In this document: piece after piece, positions 16,213 to 24,400 of the stretch | Position numbering within the stretch: position 1 is the first letter of the stretch | Layout of the letters: each line of letters begins with the position of its first letter | Assembly (NCBI RefSeq): GCF_002000085.1 | Contig: NZ_MUZU01000001.1 | Span: forward strand, 372,001 to 436,000 | Reading direction: 5' to 3' | Origin: Pseudocolwellia agarivorans | GTDB taxonomy: Bacteria > Pseudomonadota > Gammaproteobacteria > Enterobacterales > Alteromonadaceae | Length of the DNA: 64,000 nt | The notes under the pieces: model-generated | Told to the model about the DNA's origin: nothing | The model's database searches: none | Seen by the model: only the letters and a program-made list of their open reading frames with translations | Position numbers and translations under genes: made by a program

Positions 16213-17829
16213 ATGTCATTCAATCCCATAATATATTTTTTAACACTACCTTTTCTTAGCGTCCTATTACAAGGATGCAACGATGAAGACACCACATTAT
16301 TGAGTACTAAAAGTATCATATACTGCAGCGAAGGGTCTCCTGAAGGCTTTAACCCTCAAACGGTTACTTCTGGTGTAACAACTGACGCCACATCTAATCA
16401 ATTATACAATCGTTTAGTTGCTTACAGTGGCGATGAACATGAAATATCACCTTCCCTTGCAAAATCTTGGCACATAACTAAAGACGGTAAAAAAGTCACT
16501 TTTTATTTACGTAAAGATGTAGAGTTTCATCATACAAGTTACTTTACGCCTTCAAGAAAGCTTAATGCTGAAGATGTGATATTTTCTTTTAACAGAATAT
16601 TAAATGTAGAACACGAATACCATGAAGTATCAGGTGGATTATATCCATTCTTTCAAAGTATTGAATTCAATTCTTTAGTCACTAACATAGAAAAAATAAA
16701 TGAATTTACAGTTCGTTTTACTTTAAGCAGACCTGATAGTTCTTTTTTAGCAAATTTAGCAACCGACTTCGCCGTAATACTGTCGGCTGAATACGCGCAA
16801 TATCTATCTGAATTAGATTCTCACCAGCAAATAGATTTATTACCTATAGGTACAGGCCCATTCAAATACAAAGAATATAGAGCAGGCTCTTTTATTCGCT
16901 ACTTAGCCAATGAAAACTATTGGCAGAAAAAAATAAATATTGAACAATTAATCTTTGACATAACACCTAGTAACACAGGTAGGCTGACTAAGTTACTCGC
17001 AAAAGAGTGCGATATTGTAGCGTACCCCATAGCCCATAAAAAAATTATTGAACGCCCAGATCTAATATTAAATGAAATAACATCATTTAATATTGGCTAT
17101 TTAGGCTTTAATACCAACAAACCTCCCTTTAACAATAAATTAGTACGTAAAGCTATTTCGTATGCCATTAATAAAGAAGCTATCATCGATACGGTTTACT
17201 TTGGCAAAGCAGAAGTAGCTAACACAATAATACCGCCAACATCATGGGCATATGATGCCCATATACCTCAACAGGAATATTCCATCGCTAAAGCCATCAG
17301 TACATTAAATGAAGCAGGCTATCCTGACGGTTTTACTATGAATTTGTGGGCTATGCCTATACAGAGGCCCTATAACCCAGATGCACTCACTATGGCAAAA
17401 TTAATAGCCAATGATTTAAAAAAAATAGGAATAACAGTCAATATTATTCATAAATATGAATGGAGTACGTTTTTACAATTAATAACAGAGGGACAACATC
17501 AGGCTGTATTACTAGGTTGGACAGCAGATCATCCTGATCCTGATAATTTTTTTACTCCGTTGTTAAGCTGTCCTTCTTCAAAACAAGGTCGTACTGGCAC
17601 TTTTTGGTGTAGCAAAGAATTTGATAAACTTATTAGTCAATCGTTACAAACTACTGATTTAAATAAACGAAAAAAATATTATAAAAATGCATTAAAAATT
17701 ATTGAAGATGAGGTACCACTTATTCCTATTGCTCATTCTAAAAGATTTCAAGCGCGTGACAAAAAAATATCAGGACAATTGTTAAAATCATTTGGCGGAA
17801 TTAATTTTGTAGAGGTAAATAAAAACTAA
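16213..17829 (+). CDS. sapA: Peptide ABC transporter substrate-binding lipoprotein SapA
   Basis: About 538 residues, SBP_bac_5 (DppA/OppA/SapA) family. I chose the ATG at 16213; a TTG one codon earlier is also possible. The leader ends in a lipobox-like LLQGC (Cys about residue 22), so it may be a lipoprotein rather than the soluble form in E. coli. Internal family signatures include GFNPQTVTSG, LAKSWHITKDGKKVTFYLRK-like sequence and GWTADHPDPDNF. SapABCDF is implicated in resistance to antimicrobial peptides and in putrescine export in enterobacteria. Begins just after pspF and overlaps sapB by one base. Confidence 0.93.
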   Translation: MSFNPIIYFLTLPFLSVLLQGCNDEDTTLLSTKSIIYCSEGSPEGFNPQTVTSGVTTDATSNQLYNRLVAYSGDEHEISPSLAKSWHITKDGKKVTFYLRKDVEFHHTSYFTPSRKLNAEDVIFSFNRILNVEHEYHEVSGGLYPFFQSIEFNSLVTNIEKINEFTVRFTLSRPDSSFLANLATDFAVILSAEYAQYLSELDSHQQIDLLPIGTGPFKYKEYRAGSFIRYLANENYWQKKINIEQLIFDITPSNTGRLTKLLAKECDIVAYPIAHKKIIERPDLILNEITSFNIGYLGFNTNKPPFNNKLVRKAISYAINKEAIIDTVYFGKAEVANTIIPPTSWAYDAHIPQQEYSIAKAISTLNEAGYPDGFTMNLWAMPIQRPYNPDALTMAKLIANDLKKIGITVNIIHKYEWSTFLQLITEGQHQAVLLGWTADHPDPDNFFTPLLSCPSSKQGRTGTFWCSKEFDKLISQSLQTTDLNKRKKYYKNALKIIEDEVPLIPIAHSKRFQARDKKISGQLLKSFGGINFVEVNKN

Positions 17830-18857
17830 TGTTGGTATTTACTTTAAGACGGCTAAACCTTTTTATATTCACTTTCATTATGCTAACGGCCTTATCCTTT
17901 AGCTTAAGCTTTTTATTTCCAGGGGATGCGCTTACCAACTTAACAGGCCAAATCAATGCAAGCCCTGAACAGCGAGCATTATTAGCAGAAGAATATCAAT
18001 ACAACAGTCATATTATTAAACAGTACTGGGCTTATTTAACGCACTTATTTGATGGTGATTTCGGTATTTCAATTGCCAGTCACCTTCCTATTTCTTCTGA
18101 AATAATGAACCTATTACCGGCAACAATAGAATTAAGTGTTGTCGCTTTATTTATCGCTATGGCGATTGGTATTCCTATCGGTTTTCTTGCAGCGATTAAC
18201 CATGAAAAAATACCAGATCAAGCCATATTATTTGTATCTATGTTAGGGTATTCCATTCCTATCTTTTGGCTAGGATTATTAGCTATTTTAATTTTTTCGA
18301 TTCAATTAGGCTGGCTACCTTCTGCAGGTCGAATCAGCTTAGTTTATGAAATAAAACATATTACAGGTATTCAATTTTTTGATATTTTATTAAGTGACAG
18401 CGAATATAAATGGCAAGCCTTTCAGAATGCAACGTTACATATAATAATGCCAGCAAGTGTTGTTGCTATAGCTCCGATGACTATTTTTATTAGACTAGCA
18501 AGAACCTCTATGCTTGAAGTATTGGACTCTAGCTATATCACTGCAGCTAAAGCTAAAGGGTTAACTTTTTGGCAAATTATTTATCGCCATGCTATTCGAA
18601 ACTCCTTAGTAAATGTGATCAGGCATGTAGGATTACAATTTGCAAATTTAGTCACATTAGCAATGGTAACTGAGGTTATTTTCAGCTGGCCCGGTATTGG
18701 GAGATGGCTAATAGAAAGTATATTTCAAAGAGACTATACCGCGATACAAGGTGGACTTTTAGCGTTATCGAGCTTCATATTTATTGTACATATATTAACA
18801 GATTTTATTTACGCCGCATTAAATCCACTAGCAAGAGATCGTAAACATGGCGCGTGA
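17829..18857 (+). CDS. sapB: Sap ABC transporter permease SapB
   Basis: 342 residues, DppB-type permease with about six membrane helices. The first is at about 10-32 and the family's EAA loop lies at about 237-256 (SYITAAKAKGLTFWQIIYRH). The start ATG overlaps the sapA stop, and the end overlaps sapC by 11 bases, indicating tight translational coupling. Forms the membrane channel together with SapC. Confidence 0.94.
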   Translation: MLVFTLRRLNLFIFTFIMLTALSFSLSFLFPGDALTNLTGQINASPEQRALLAEEYQYNSHIIKQYWAYLTHLFDGDFGISIASHLPISSEIMNLLPATIELSVVALFIAMAIGIPIGFLAAINHEKIPDQAILFVSMLGYSIPIFWLGLLAILIFSIQLGWLPSAGRISLVYEIKHITGIQFFDILLSDSEYKWQAFQNATLHIIMPASVVAIAPMTIFIRLARTSMLEVLDSSYITAAKAKGLTFWQIIYRHAIRNSLVNVIRHVGLQFANLVTLAMVTEVIFSWPGIGRWLIESIFQRDYTAIQGGLLALSSFIFIVHILTDFIYAALNPLARDRKHGA

Positions 18858-19740
18858 GAATATATACCAAGAAGAAGAGTTTCCCTCTCCACTCCAACAA
18901 CTATGGTACAAGTTCAAAGCAAAGCCAATGATAATGTTGGCTTTCAGTTGTTTTTTAGCCTTGGTGTTTTTAGCAATATTTGCACCTATAATAACGCCCT
19001 TTTCTTCATCTCAAACTCATTTAGAGTTTATATTACTGCCTCCAGCATGGAATGATGATGGTAATGTCAGTTTTTTATTAGGCACAGATCAACTAGGTAG
19101 AGACATGTTATCCATGCTAATGCATGGTGCTTCTTTTACCTTTGGTTTAAGTTTTATAATTGTTATAACCTCTGCAGTTATTGGGGTAGTCATTGGTTCT
19201 CTATCAGCATTAACGTCAGGGTTTAAATCAAGTTTTCTTAATCATTTTTTAGATGTTATCTTATCTATTCCTTCACTTTTACTCGCTATTGTTATTGTTG
19301 CCATATTAGGAACAGGATTAAGCAATACTGTTTTAGCCATTATTATTGTACTCATACCTCAATTTATTCATACAACAAGAAATGAAGTAAAAAGAGAGTT
19401 TGCAAAAGATTATGTGCTAGCTTCAAAACTCGATGGTGCAAGTTCTTTACGAATATTACAGTATTCTATTTTTCCAAATATTATTGAAAAAATAATAACA
19501 CAAGCGACCCTTGCTCAATCGGCAGCTATTCTAGACATTGCGGCTTTAGGTTTTTTAGGGCTAGGAGCAGCAACTTATATACCTGAATGGGGTACCATGG
19601 TTTCTAATGGTATTGATTTATTTTATATAGCGCCATGGACTGTTTACTTTCCAGGGCTAGCCATATTATTTTCAGTTATAGTAACCAACCTTGTTGGTGA
19701 AGGATTGCGCCATGCGTTAAAGCAGAGAAAGGAATACTAA
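18847..19740 (+). CDS. sapC: Sap ABC transporter permease SapC
   Basis: 297 residues, DppC-type permease. An N-terminal cytoplasmic stretch precedes the first helix (about 29-50); the periplasmic segment contains LGTDQLGRDMLSML, a hallmark of the OppC/DppC group. The EAA-like loop is about 193-212 (DYVLASKLDGASSLRILQYS). The stop shares one base with the start of sapD. Confidence 0.94.
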   Translation: MARENIYQEEEFPSPLQQLWYKFKAKPMIMLAFSCFLALVFLAIFAPIITPFSSSQTHLEFILLPPAWNDDGNVSFLLGTDQLGRDMLSMLMHGASFTFGLSFIIVITSAVIGVVIGSLSALTSGFKSSFLNHFLDVILSIPSLLLAIVIVAILGTGLSNTVLAIIIVLIPQFIHTTRNEVKREFAKDYVLASKLDGASSLRILQYSIFPNIIEKIITQATLAQSAAILDIAALGFLGLGAATYIPEWGTMVSNGIDLFYIAPWTVYFPGLAILFSVIVTNLVGEGLRHALKQRKEY

Positions 19741-20729
19741 TGAATTTACTTGATATTAGAAACCTTTCAATAGTTATGCTATCTGGAAATAAAAAAATTG
19801 TCGCTGTTGACCGTGTTTCACTTGTGATGAAAGAAGGTGAATTACGTGGTTTAGTAGGAGAGTCTGGTTCTGGAAAGTCTTTACTTGCTCAGGCAATAAT
19901 AGGTGTATTAGATGAAAAATGGATAGTTGATGCTGACAGGTTCCACTGGCGTGGTAATGATCTAATGCGATTATCAATAGCAGAAAGGAAAAAAATAATT
20001 TCAAAAGACATTGCTATGATTTTCCAAGAGCCCATGTCGTGCTTAGATCCAACAACAACCATCGGAGAACAGTTAGAGGAAGCTGTTGACGATAAGCAAC
20101 TAACCGGCTTTTTTTGGCAGAAAAAGAAACAAAGAAAACTCGCTGCCATTACGTTATTACATAAAGTAGGTATAAAAAAACATACCGAGTGTACTCGAAG
20201 TTACCCCCACCAACTAACAGAAGCTCTGTGTCAGCGGGTTATGATTGCAATGGCTCTTGCTAGGCGCCCTATACTTCTTATTGCTGACGAACCAACAGCG
20301 GCTATGGAAAGTACTAACCAAGGTCAAATCTTTCGTTTATTAGCCAGTTTAAATCAATTAAAAAACATGTCCGTTTTATTAATCAGCCATGATCTAGAAA
20401 ACATGGCACACTGGACTAAAAGAATTACAGTGATGTATAGCGGTCAATTTGTTGAAGCAGGAACTACAGAGCAAATATTTACAACCCCTTTTCATCCATA
20501 TACTAAAGCCTTGGTAGAAAGTACTTCTCATGCCAGTTTAACACTAGAGCCAAAATCAAAGTTATCAGCATTACCTGGAAGTATACCTATTTTACAACAT
20601 TTACCAATAGGCTGCCGTTTAGGCCCAAGATGCCCTAGAGCACAACAAGCATGTGTAAATGCACCAAAAGCTAAAAATTATCATGGCCATATCGTTAGTT
20701 GCCATTACTCATTAAAGGACACATATTAA
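19740..20729 (+). CDS. sapD: Sap ABC transporter ATP-binding protein SapD
   Basis: 329 residues. Walker A GESGSGKS (about 40-47), a Q-loop MIFQEPMS, Walker B LLIADEPT and a C-terminal oligopeptide-transporter extension with cysteines (GCRLGPRCPRAQQAC...) are visible. The ABC signature is degenerate (LTEAL in place of LSGGQ). E. coli SapD is similarly divergent, so this may be a family trait rather than damage. SapD has additionally been linked to Trk potassium uptake in E. coli. Confidence 0.93.
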   Translation: MNLLDIRNLSIVMLSGNKKIVAVDRVSLVMKEGELRGLVGESGSGKSLLAQAIIGVLDEKWIVDADRFHWRGNDLMRLSIAERKKIISKDIAMIFQEPMSCLDPTTTIGEQLEEAVDDKQLTGFFWQKKKQRKLAAITLLHKVGIKKHTECTRSYPHQLTEALCQRVMIAMALARRPILLIADEPTAAMESTNQGQIFRLLASLNQLKNMSVLLISHDLENMAHWTKRITVMYSGQFVEAGTTEQIFTTPFHPYTKALVESTSHASLTLEPKSKLSALPGSIPILQHLPIGCRLGPRCPRAQQACVNAPKAKNYHGHIVSCHYSLKDTY

Positions 20730-20730
20730 A

Positions 20731-21516
20731 TTGATCCCTTTACTTAATGTTAACAAACTATCAAAAGAATTTAAAAAGCCCGGCTACGTTTTTAATAGGA
20801 AGAAACATACAGCCCTATATCCTATTTCATTTAATATACATGCCTATAAAACGTTAGCGATTGTTGGAGAATCAGGCTCGGGGAAATCAACCCTTGCTAA
20901 ATTATTAGTAGGTGCTGAAAAACCTACTTCTGGTGAAATAAAACTTAATGGGCAGCTTCTACAAGCAGGTAACTTTAAACAACGGTGCCAACATATTAGA
21001 ATGATATTTCAGGATTCAAGTACAACTTTGAATCCTAGCTTAACCATTCAACAGTTATTAGATGAACCCTTAAAGCTCAATACTAACTTAGATGAATTAG
21101 AGCGTTCTCAGTTAATCAGCGAAACTTTACAACAAGTAGGGTTATTATCAGATCATATGAATTTTTACCCTCACATGTTTTCAGGCGGCCAAAAACAAAG
21201 AATTTCGCTTGCGCGTGCGATTATACTAAAGCCACAAGTCATTATACTTGACGAAGCATTAGCATCTTTAGATCCATCCCTACGCTCCCAAATGATTAAT
21301 TTATTACTCGATATACAAGAACAAATGGGGCTGGCATTTATATTAATTTCTCATAATTTAGGCATAGTGAAGCATTTTAGTGATGATATTATTGTTTTAA
21401 ACAAAGGAAAAGTTATAGAGGAAGGGAAAACACTCGACGTATTATCTGCCCCACAGAAAAAATATACGAAAAAATTTATTATGAGCCAACAATTTCAACT
21501 TTTATCCCGCCAATAA
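20731..21516 (+). CDS. sapF: Sap ABC transporter ATP-binding protein SapF
   Basis: 261 residues with canonical Walker A (GESGSGKST), signature (FSGGQKQR), Walker B (VIILDEAL) and H-loop (LISHNL). The TTG start (20731) aligns with the E. coli N-terminus; an AAGGA site lies 11 bases upstream, rather far. It differs from SapD in having an intact signature, so the pair could form an asymmetric ATPase. Last gene of the operon, followed by a strong terminator. Confidence 0.93.
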   Translation: MIPLLNVNKLSKEFKKPGYVFNRKKHTALYPISFNIHAYKTLAIVGESGSGKSTLAKLLVGAEKPTSGEIKLNGQLLQAGNFKQRCQHIRMIFQDSSTTLNPSLTIQQLLDEPLKLNTNLDELERSQLISETLQQVGLLSDHMNFYPHMFSGGQKQRISLARAIILKPQVIILDEALASLDPSLRSQMINLLLDIQEQMGLAFILISHNLGIVKHFSDDIIVLNKGKVIEEGKTLDVLSAPQKKYTKKFIMSQQFQLLSRQ

Positions 21517-21530
21517 CTTCTATTAAGCAT

Positions 21531-21558
21531 AAAAAAAGCTGCATTAAGCAGCTTTTTT
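21531..21558. terminator. Bidirectional terminator between sapF and ppiD
   Basis: AGCTGC pairs with GCAGCT across an ATTAA loop, flanked by A7 on the left and T6 on the right. It works in both directions and separates the convergent sapF and ppiD. Confidence 0.85.
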
Positions 21559-21582
21559 ATTATCCATTTAAAGTTAATATAT

Positions 21583-23487
21583 TTAGTTTACTGATGTAAC
21601 TAAAGAGTTCTTAGTTATTGAAGCATTAGCCTTTAATGCCTCTACATAACTTAAATAAGCAGATTGTGCTAATTGATTTACTTGCTGGTTTTCAATGTTA
21701 GCATCTAAATTTCCTTCAGCTGCATTAACGGCTTGCACTTCAATTAAAGCAAAACCACCATTTGATAAATCAGATAATCCGGCTGACACAGAACCTTCTT
21801 TAGGGTGTGCTAAAGTAAATGCTTTATCTACAATTGAGCGTTCAATATCAGTTGCAAAGCGCGCTAAATCAGCTTTAGTCTCAAAACTAGTGCCATATTG
21901 TACTAGTTTATCTGAAATATCAGATCCAGATTTTAGTTCAGCTAATAAAGCATCTACTGTGCTTTGAGCTTCTTCCTTAGCTTTCTGTGCGACTAAAGTT
22001 GATTTAATCGCTTCTGTAACTTCATCTAGAGATTTAACGTTAGCTGTTTGGTGTTCGTTTAAACGCATAACAATCGCCATTGAGTCACTTATTTCAATAA
22101 CATCAGAGTTAAGATTTTCTGTAAGTACTAAATCAGAAAACGCAGCGTCTATTGCTTTAGGGTTTTCGAACGGTGCAGAATTACCCGCGCGCGATAACCA
22201 ATCAGAGGTCATTATTTTCGCTTTAACTGCTTCAGCTGCATCATCTAAGCTATCCGGAAATTCAAAGCTTACACGCGCCATTTCTTGTTGCAGTACAAAG
22301 AACTCTTCTTGAGCTTTTTGATTACTTACTGTTACTTTCAATTCTTCAAATACATCGCTTAGCGGTTGTGTTTCTTCTGCTTTAAGATCCGTTAATTTAA
22401 TAATATGGAAACCATATTCAGTTTTAACAACATTACTTACATCACCCACACCGTTTAAAGCAAAGGCTTGTTCGTCAAATATTTCATCCATTGAACCACG
22501 CTCTAACCAATCTAAGTCACCACCATTTTCACCACTAAAAGTATCTGCTGAATATTTTTTAGCTAATTCGGCAAAGTCTTCACCTGCATTTATTTTAGCA
22601 AGTATTGACTCAGCTTCAGCTTTGGCTTTAGCTTCATCATCGTCGTTAATTTCGATTAAAATATGAGAGATTTTGCGTTGTTCTTCTTGACGGAAATCTT
22701 TAATATTTTCGTCATAGTAAGCTTTCACATCCTCATCAGAAACCATTACATCTTTTGCAATATCAGCCACATTCAAAGCAATATAATTAACTTTAACTTT
22801 TTCTTGATTCATAAAACGCGCTTGGTTTTCTTGATAGAAATTTTTAATTTCTTCTTCTGTCACTTCAATTGAACTTTTAAATTGCTCTAAATCAATAGTG
22901 GCGAATCGAATATCACGTTTTTGATTTTGTAATTTTGCAGCCATACTACTTTGGTACGGTAATGCAAATTCACTTGCGACTAATGCTTGAGTTAATTGGC
23001 GACGACTCATTTCTAATCGTAAATAATCTCTAAAATCCGAAGACTGATAAAAACCTGCTTGGTTAATTAGTGCTAAATAACGATTGTTATCAAATACACC
23101 GTCAATTTGAAATTCAGGCATAGTACGAATTGTTTCTTTAATTCGCTCATCAGAAACTTTAATAGATAAGTTAGCTGAATTTTGATCAACTAAACGCTCG
23201 TTAATTAAGTTATCAACAATACCGTTTCTAAAGTTAGCCATATAGGTTTGATCAGCAGCTAGGTTTTCAAACATTTCACCGAACTGTTGTTGCATTCTAT
23301 TCCTTTGTGCTTGGTATGCTTTATTGAAATCTTGCTGAGTAATTTTCTCACCATTTACATCCGCAACAGAAGTATCTGTAGAATTTGTATAACTACCAAT
23401 TCCAGCTAATGCAAAAGTCAAAATTACTAAACCAAGAATAATCTTAGCTGCCATACCTTGAGAACTTTCTCTAATATTTTCTAACAT
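21583..23487 (-). CDS. ppiD: Periplasmic folding chaperone PpiD (SurA N-terminal domain, parvulin domain)
   Basis: 634 residues. A single N-terminal membrane anchor (about 13-32) is followed by a SurA_N-like chaperone region and a parvulin PPIase domain (about 264-360) with the family's ISHILIEI, ADTFSGENGGDLDWL and EYGFHIIKL motifs. A further chaperone-like C-terminal part follows. PpiD helps newly secreted proteins leave the Sec translocon. Downstream of hupB in the same orientation, the conserved gammaproteobacterial order, but hupB has its own terminator between them. Confidence 0.95.
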   Translation of the reverse strand: MLENIRESSQGMAAKIILGLVILTFALAGIGSYTNSTDTSVADVNGEKITQQDFNKAYQAQRNRMQQQFGEMFENLAADQTYMANFRNGIVDNLINERLVDQNSANLSIKVSDERIKETIRTMPEFQIDGVFDNNRYLALINQAGFYQSSDFRDYLRLEMSRRQLTQALVASEFALPYQSSMAAKLQNQKRDIRFATIDLEQFKSSIEVTEEEIKNFYQENQARFMNQEKVKVNYIALNVADIAKDVMVSDEDVKAYYDENIKDFRQEEQRKISHILIEINDDDEAKAKAEAESILAKINAGEDFAELAKKYSADTFSGENGGDLDWLERGSMDEIFDEQAFALNGVGDVSNVVKTEYGFHIIKLTDLKAEETQPLSDVFEELKVTVSNQKAQEEFFVLQQEMARVSFEFPDSLDDAAEAVKAKIMTSDWLSRAGNSAPFENPKAIDAAFSDLVLTENLNSDVIEISDSMAIVMRLNEHQTANVKSLDEVTEAIKSTLVAQKAKEEAQSTVDALLAELKSGSDISDKLVQYGTSFETKADLARFATDIERSIVDKAFTLAHPKEGSVSAGLSDLSNGGFALIEVQAVNAAEGNLDANIENQQVNQLAQSAYLSYVEALKANASITKNSLVTSVN

Positions 23488-23813
23488 TTCTCTCTCTTAT
23501 TACACCGAGTGCTTATTTCAAATTTTAATTAAATTATTTTCTATTATGATACTTAATTAAATCTGTTGATCATTTGCGCGTGATTTTAACAGAATGAACA
23601 CACGCCTTGAAGCTAGATTAAAAGATAAATGTAAAATATTTTTTATCTAGAAATGCACTTTTAGTTATTCTGAATACCATTCAACTTAAATACTTACTTT
23701 ATTTGCCTTAATGCGCTAAATAATTAAGCGGAATGATATTACTATAATTTAAAATTTATATAACAAAAAACCACCTAAAAAGGTGGTTTTTTCATTCAAC
23801 TATATAACTGTGA
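23488..23813. other. Intergenic region ppiD-hupB
   Basis: 326 bases, AT-rich. Apart from the hupB terminator at 23765-23792 I see only a weak AT-rich hairpin (an AGATAAA/TTTATCT pair near 23620-23655) and no recognisable promoter for ppiD. Confidence 0.5.
23765..23792 (-). terminator. Terminator of hupB
   Basis: CCACCT-AAAA-AGGTGG flanked by A6 and T6, so it can terminate in either direction. It lies just 22 bases past the hupB stop. Confidence 0.85.
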
Positions 23814-24086
23814 CTAGTTACATGCATCTTTTAATGCTTTACCAGCTTTGAAAGATGGAATTTTAGCTGCAGCAATTTCGATTGTAGCACCTGTTTGAGG
23901 ATTACGGCCTGTACGAGCTGCGCGGTCACGCACAGAGAAAGTACCAAATCCAACTAGCGCTACTTGATCGCCACCCTTTAATTCTTCTGTAACAGCTTCG
24001 ATAAAAGAGTCTAATGCACGACCCGCAGCTGCTTTAGAGATATCAGCACCAGCTGCAATTTTTTCGATTAGTTGAGATTTATTCAC
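23814..24086 (-). CDS. hupB: DNA-binding protein HU-beta
   Basis: 90 residues from a GTG start at 24084-24086, giving the canonical [24 protein letters not shown] beginning. The open frame reaches five codons further to a TTG, but that stretch contains the AAGGGG ribosome site, which sits six bases before the GTG and decides the start. The arm motif [21 protein letters not shown] is intact. HU bends and packages DNA. Single gene between lon and ppiD with its own promoter and terminator. Confidence 0.97.
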   Translation of the reverse strand: MNKSQLIEKIAAGADISKAAAGRALDSFIEAVTEELKGGDQVALVGFGTFSVRDRAARTGRNPQTGATIEIAAAKIPSFKAGKALKDACN

Positions 24087-24151
24087 AGTTTTCCCCTTCA
24101 ATTGTTATTATTCCAGCGCTATCATTTGTTTGTAGCGTCCTGCAAAAGCAT

Positions 24152-24180
24152 TTTATAGCAAGCTTTTTTTTGAACATCAA
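24152..24180 (-). promoter_or_regulatory. Promoter of hupB
   Basis: On the minus strand TTGATG and TATAAA are 17 bases apart, and TGC precedes the -10 (extended -10). About 65 bases upstream of the GTG start. Confidence 0.6.
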
Positions 24181-24243
24181 GCACTGAGTTAAAGAAATTT
24201 AAATTTAGATAATAGATTTAAAAGACTTTCTATTATCTCGACT

Positions 24244-24268
24244 AGAACCCCTATCTATATTGGGGTTC
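24244..24268. terminator. Hairpin between lon and hupB
   Basis: GAACCCC pairs with GGGGTTC across a ten-base loop. No U run follows in the lon direction, so it may be a factor-dependent terminator or an mRNA 3' end stabiliser. Confidence 0.35.
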
Positions 24269-24360
24269 CACCTTTTCAGCGTTGTTAACTTACCACAGTT
24301 TCAGCGTTTGAAAAGCTAAAATTTCACTTTTTTTCATTTTTTTTTACTTTTTTACGCTTT

Positions 24361-24391
24361 TTTGGGCATTTTATTCAAAAAATGCCCAAAA
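24361..24391. other. Hairpin immediately after lon
   Basis: TTTTGGGCAT pairs with ATGCCCAAAA across an AT loop, starting 10 bases past the lon stop. On either strand the stem is followed by A's or mixed sequence, not T's, so it is a 3' hairpin rather than a textbook intrinsic terminator. Confidence 0.4.
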
Positions 24392-24400
24392 TCCACTACG

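Noticed and set aside
20158-20290. Degenerate SapD signature as evidence of an inactive gene
   Set aside because: E. coli SapD is also divergent at the LSGGQ position while the remaining ATPase motifs are intact, so this looks like a family trait.
24361-24391. Intrinsic terminator for lon
   Set aside because: The GGGCAT/ATGCCC hairpin is good but A's, not T's, follow it on either strand, so I list it only as a hairpin.
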